Source: Bryoerythrophyllum caledonicum (taxonomy: Eukaryota > Streptophyta > Bryopsida > Pottiales > Pottiaceae). Taken from it: 64,000 nucleotides of DNA. The stretch is taken from assembly GCA_963971425.1 (NCBI GenBank), contig OZ020523.1:15620867-15684866 (forward strand). Reading direction: 5' to 3'. The position numbers were made by a program, and so were the translations under genes. The notes beneath the pieces were generated by a model. It did no database searches. It saw only the letters and a list, made by a program, of their open reading frames with translations, and was not told the DNA's origin. How positions within the stretch are numbered: position 1 is the first letter of the stretch; every line of letters starts with the position of its first letter. This document shows positions 62,201 to 64,000 of this stretch, piece after piece.

Positions 62201-62299
62201 CGGGGAAGGAGGCAGATATTTCCCAATGCCATTGGCATTGCGAGTGCAGCCGAAATACCGCACCCGAAAATTCTCAGGCAATTGAAGCCGCGGTGCCAT
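59214..62299 (-). CDS. hAT transposase (ZNF862-like group), 854 aa
   Basis: Exon 1, 62299-60337, ends ACAG|GTACT; exon 2, 59815-59214, follows 'gatgtgcag'. Together they give 2565 nt, 854 residues plus stop. A BED-like zinc motif (C153-x2-C156...H176...C182) binds terminal DNA. The RNase-H-like core has D310 (SADEVTAIDHTGW) and D381 (CFGSDNVSTFQG), the hAT-typical CCGHRVNLC at 410-418, and TRWISM. The C-terminal dimerisation region is VEDERCFSTLKFF, with the likely catalytic Glu at about 795. It cuts and joins the element ends in the nucleus. The start was chosen at MAPRLQLPEN because the upstream open stretch is low-complexity. The intron (59816-60336) holds degenerate tandem repeats. Confidence 0.9.
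60030..60300. repeat. Tandem repeats in the transposase intron
   Basis: A degenerate unit of roughly 70 bp containing 'gaagatg.ctgaaacagaata', 'aggaa.gaggcattt' recurs about four times. Confidence 0.5.
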
Positions 62300-63274
62300 C
62301 TCCTTAAACCCTGCGCCAATGCGCCCCTCGGAAAAATCAAACCCAACACAGCCAAGAACACAACCAGAGCCCCCACCGAATCCAACAACAATAACACTAT
62401 GGCAACAACAATAACACAAACAGAACCGCCCCAAACAGATCGGGATGGATCGCAAACCCAGCAGAACCGCCCCAAACACAATTAGATCGCGCCAAAAAAA
62501 TCCAACGACAAGAACTCGATACTTCTCGCAGAACAGGTTACAGCAGATCAGAATCTAAACCCTAAACAGCAGATCAGAAAGAAAACAGAATAGCAAGTGT
62601 GAGCCAAGCGCACTGCAATGAAACAAACCAGGAACAGATTTATACAACTCGAGTCCAGCCAGGAGGAAATGAGAGGAGGCAACGACCTGCATTGGAGGTT
62701 TTCGAAAATCCGGCGAATTCAATGAGAGCCTCCACCTCGCCATCGCAGTGAATGCAGGAGAACGCCAATTCTCTTGTAATTCACGGCAAAAAAGAGGTGC
62801 AAATCTACAGATTAGCGAGCCCACTCCACCGCAATTACAAAGCCTCACAAATGCAAAGCCAGAGGAGCTGCAATCTCGAGGGAGCAGACAAGTTGTGAGC
62901 CAAGGATCACGACACGAAGACAAAGGTTGGTGAACGACAAAAACCCCCGAAGCTAAATAACCCAGGCTGGGGGAGACGAAGAAGGAGGAGAGGAGATTAG
63001 GGTTCGCTAATCATCTACGGCTAGGATGTAGCCGCCTAGCTAGAGATCGACGGCTGGGGGAGCTCCTAGGCTAATGATCAATTTTCGGATGTGGTCAGAG
63101 ATGCTCATCACCATGCTGCCAAGTCGCGATAATCACATCCACATTTCTCATGAGTAGTTTATTTGCGAAATGTCACAATTCCATGACCCCTTTTCACACT
63201 GTACTAGTAGCACCCCTGTTCACACGGTAGCTTTCGAGCTAAATTTAGCCACTTATAATTTCACTGCTCTACAC

Positions 63275-63814
63275 TCGACCACAACCATGTGCGGGACCAT
63301 CCCCAGCTGCTGACATTATCCAAGCTCGCCCCCGGCAGCATCCGGCACCTCTTTGTCATCGGGTTGCAAACCAGGACCTGCCGGTTTCCGAAGGAGAGGA
63401 GCCCTCCGCCGGTGGCAATCAGGTTGCAAACGTGGTAGCGCACACCCATCTATGCAACTGTCTGTGGATTAGGGCGTTCCATCTCTTGCACACGGAGCGC
63501 ACTCGGAAAACCTCCAAAAGCGAGAGCTGCGCCAGCGCCTGCTCGAGAATATCACTGGGCAGACAACTCCAATCCTCCTTCTCTAGGATGACAGAATCCG
63601 AGACAGATTCAACTAACAAATGAGGCTGCGGTTCCGCATCGGCCATGGCCAAACCTGGATCAACAATCGACATTGGCTTCAGGTGCTGCGATTCGCAGAT
63701 GGCCGAAAGGACGGTATCCTCACATCCCAAAAAGTGACACTGATCGTGCATTCCTCGTGTCCTGTTTCCTCTCCTGGCAAATTTCAGGCACCACAAATGT
63801 AAGGCAGAAGGCAT
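63275..63814 (-). pseudogene. F-box gene remnant at the hAT insertion site
   Basis: On the minus strand an F-box is clear: DWSCLPSDILEQALAQLSLL then EVFRVRSVCKRWNALI (about 63568-63461). F-boxes bind SKP1 in SCF ubiquitin ligases. The frame stops at 63419 soon after it. A different frame then carries the kind of motif that follows in F-box/kelch-type proteins: ATGGGLLSFGNRQVLVCNPM, TKRCRMLPG. Tens of residues expected between them are missing. The sequence then meets the hAT target duplication. An ATG near 63673 (MSIVDPGL) or 63814 could start it. Frameshift, deletion and transposon insertion make it a pseudogene. Confidence 0.65.
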
Positions 63815-64000
63815 AATTTTTTATGTACCAAATCCACTGAAACGAGGGTCAGCAATCGAAATGGACGTAACCGACAAAATTCGGCACACTATGACACTCC
63901 GTCCTGGTTTATGGCTTCACAATAAGATTGATTACAAGCCACTTACCTCAGCTTATCACAGTTGAATCTTCAGATTAGCCCAACTATGCGACGTGCGCTG
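63815..64000. other. Window end, upstream of the F-box remnant
   Basis: Possible 5' leader of the F-box gene on the minus strand. No separate feature is recognised. Confidence 0.3.

Larger units (their letters stand above)
58462..63266 (-). mobile_element. Complete hAT transposon (4805 bp)
   Basis: Flanked by a perfect 8-bp duplication CTCTACAC (58454-58461 and 63267-63274), the hAT hallmark. Both ends begin CAGTG; the rest of the inverted repeats is imperfect. It contains one two-exon transposase on the minus strand with no lesion. Intact coding sequence and an unmutated target duplication suggest recent, possibly still autonomous, movement. It lies in a decayed F-box gene. Confidence 0.88.

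Noticed and set aside
62300..62479. 60-residue N-terminal extension of the transposase reading frame
   Set aside because: Cys/Gly-rich, low complexity, lacking any family similarity; the ATG at 62299 begins the plausible protein.
61546..62485. Several plus-strand frames over the hAT transposase N-terminus
   Set aside because: Antisense shadows of the low-complexity, GC-rich transposase N-terminal region.

Overview
This is nuclear DNA from a land plant. It carries spliced plant genes: a plastid tocopherol cyclase, a plant-type N-terminal glutamine amidase, DUF247 membrane proteins and an F-box remnant. The rest is dense repeats: a Ty1/copia element, an intact hAT element, CACTA, pogo-like and other MITEs, and SINE-like repeats. 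The species cannot be named. The mixture would fit a seed-free plant such as a bryophyte, but that is a weak inference.

Layout. 0-1 kb holds a decayed DUF247 copy on the minus strand. At 1.99-7.05 kb is a 5-kb insertion with two interlocked pairs of terminal inverted repeats; a paralogous locus near 21.3 kb lacks it. 7-9.7 kb is AT-rich repeat. 9.8-11.2 kb is a second decayed DUF247 locus, split by a 174-bp CACTA MITE. 11.6-13.4 kb is a broken multi-exon gene. 13.8-17 kb is MITE and SINE-like repeat. 17.45-20.2 kb carries a complete DUF247 gene. 21.0-22.45 kb repeats the 1.7-8.2 kb segment and is interrupted by a young copia element (22458-27735, identical LTRs). 29.66-30.6 kb is a 955-bp TIR element. 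30.9-33.6 kb carries a second DUF247 gene, truncated by an internal tandem duplication. 34.49-35.54 kb is a pogo-like non-autonomous element.

The conserved housekeeping block is 36.98-47.9 kb. It holds tocopherol cyclase (minus, 5' exon not found), NTAQ1 (minus, complete, 237 aa), a 100-aa small organelle-type protein (plus, head-to-head with NTAQ1), and a membrane-anchored methyltransferase-like protein (minus, 318 aa).

The right third is repeat-rich. It has a 0.6-kb foldback hairpin, SINE-like repeats, a pogo/Tigger-type DDE remnant, a MITE, and a complete hAT transposon (58462-63266) with an 854-aa transposase and a perfect 8-bp target duplication. The hAT lies in a decayed F-box gene.

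Main points: a DUF247 cluster in birth-and-death turnover with repeated damage to the C-terminal membrane anchor; two structurally intact, recently mobile elements; a copia primer site matching the anticodon region of initiator tRNA rather than its 3' end; an in-frame UGA between copia gag and pol; and a compact tRNA-like fold inside the hAT 3' end. Exon boundaries were placed by eye from GT/AG sites and reading-frame continuity and have not been tested against transcripts.
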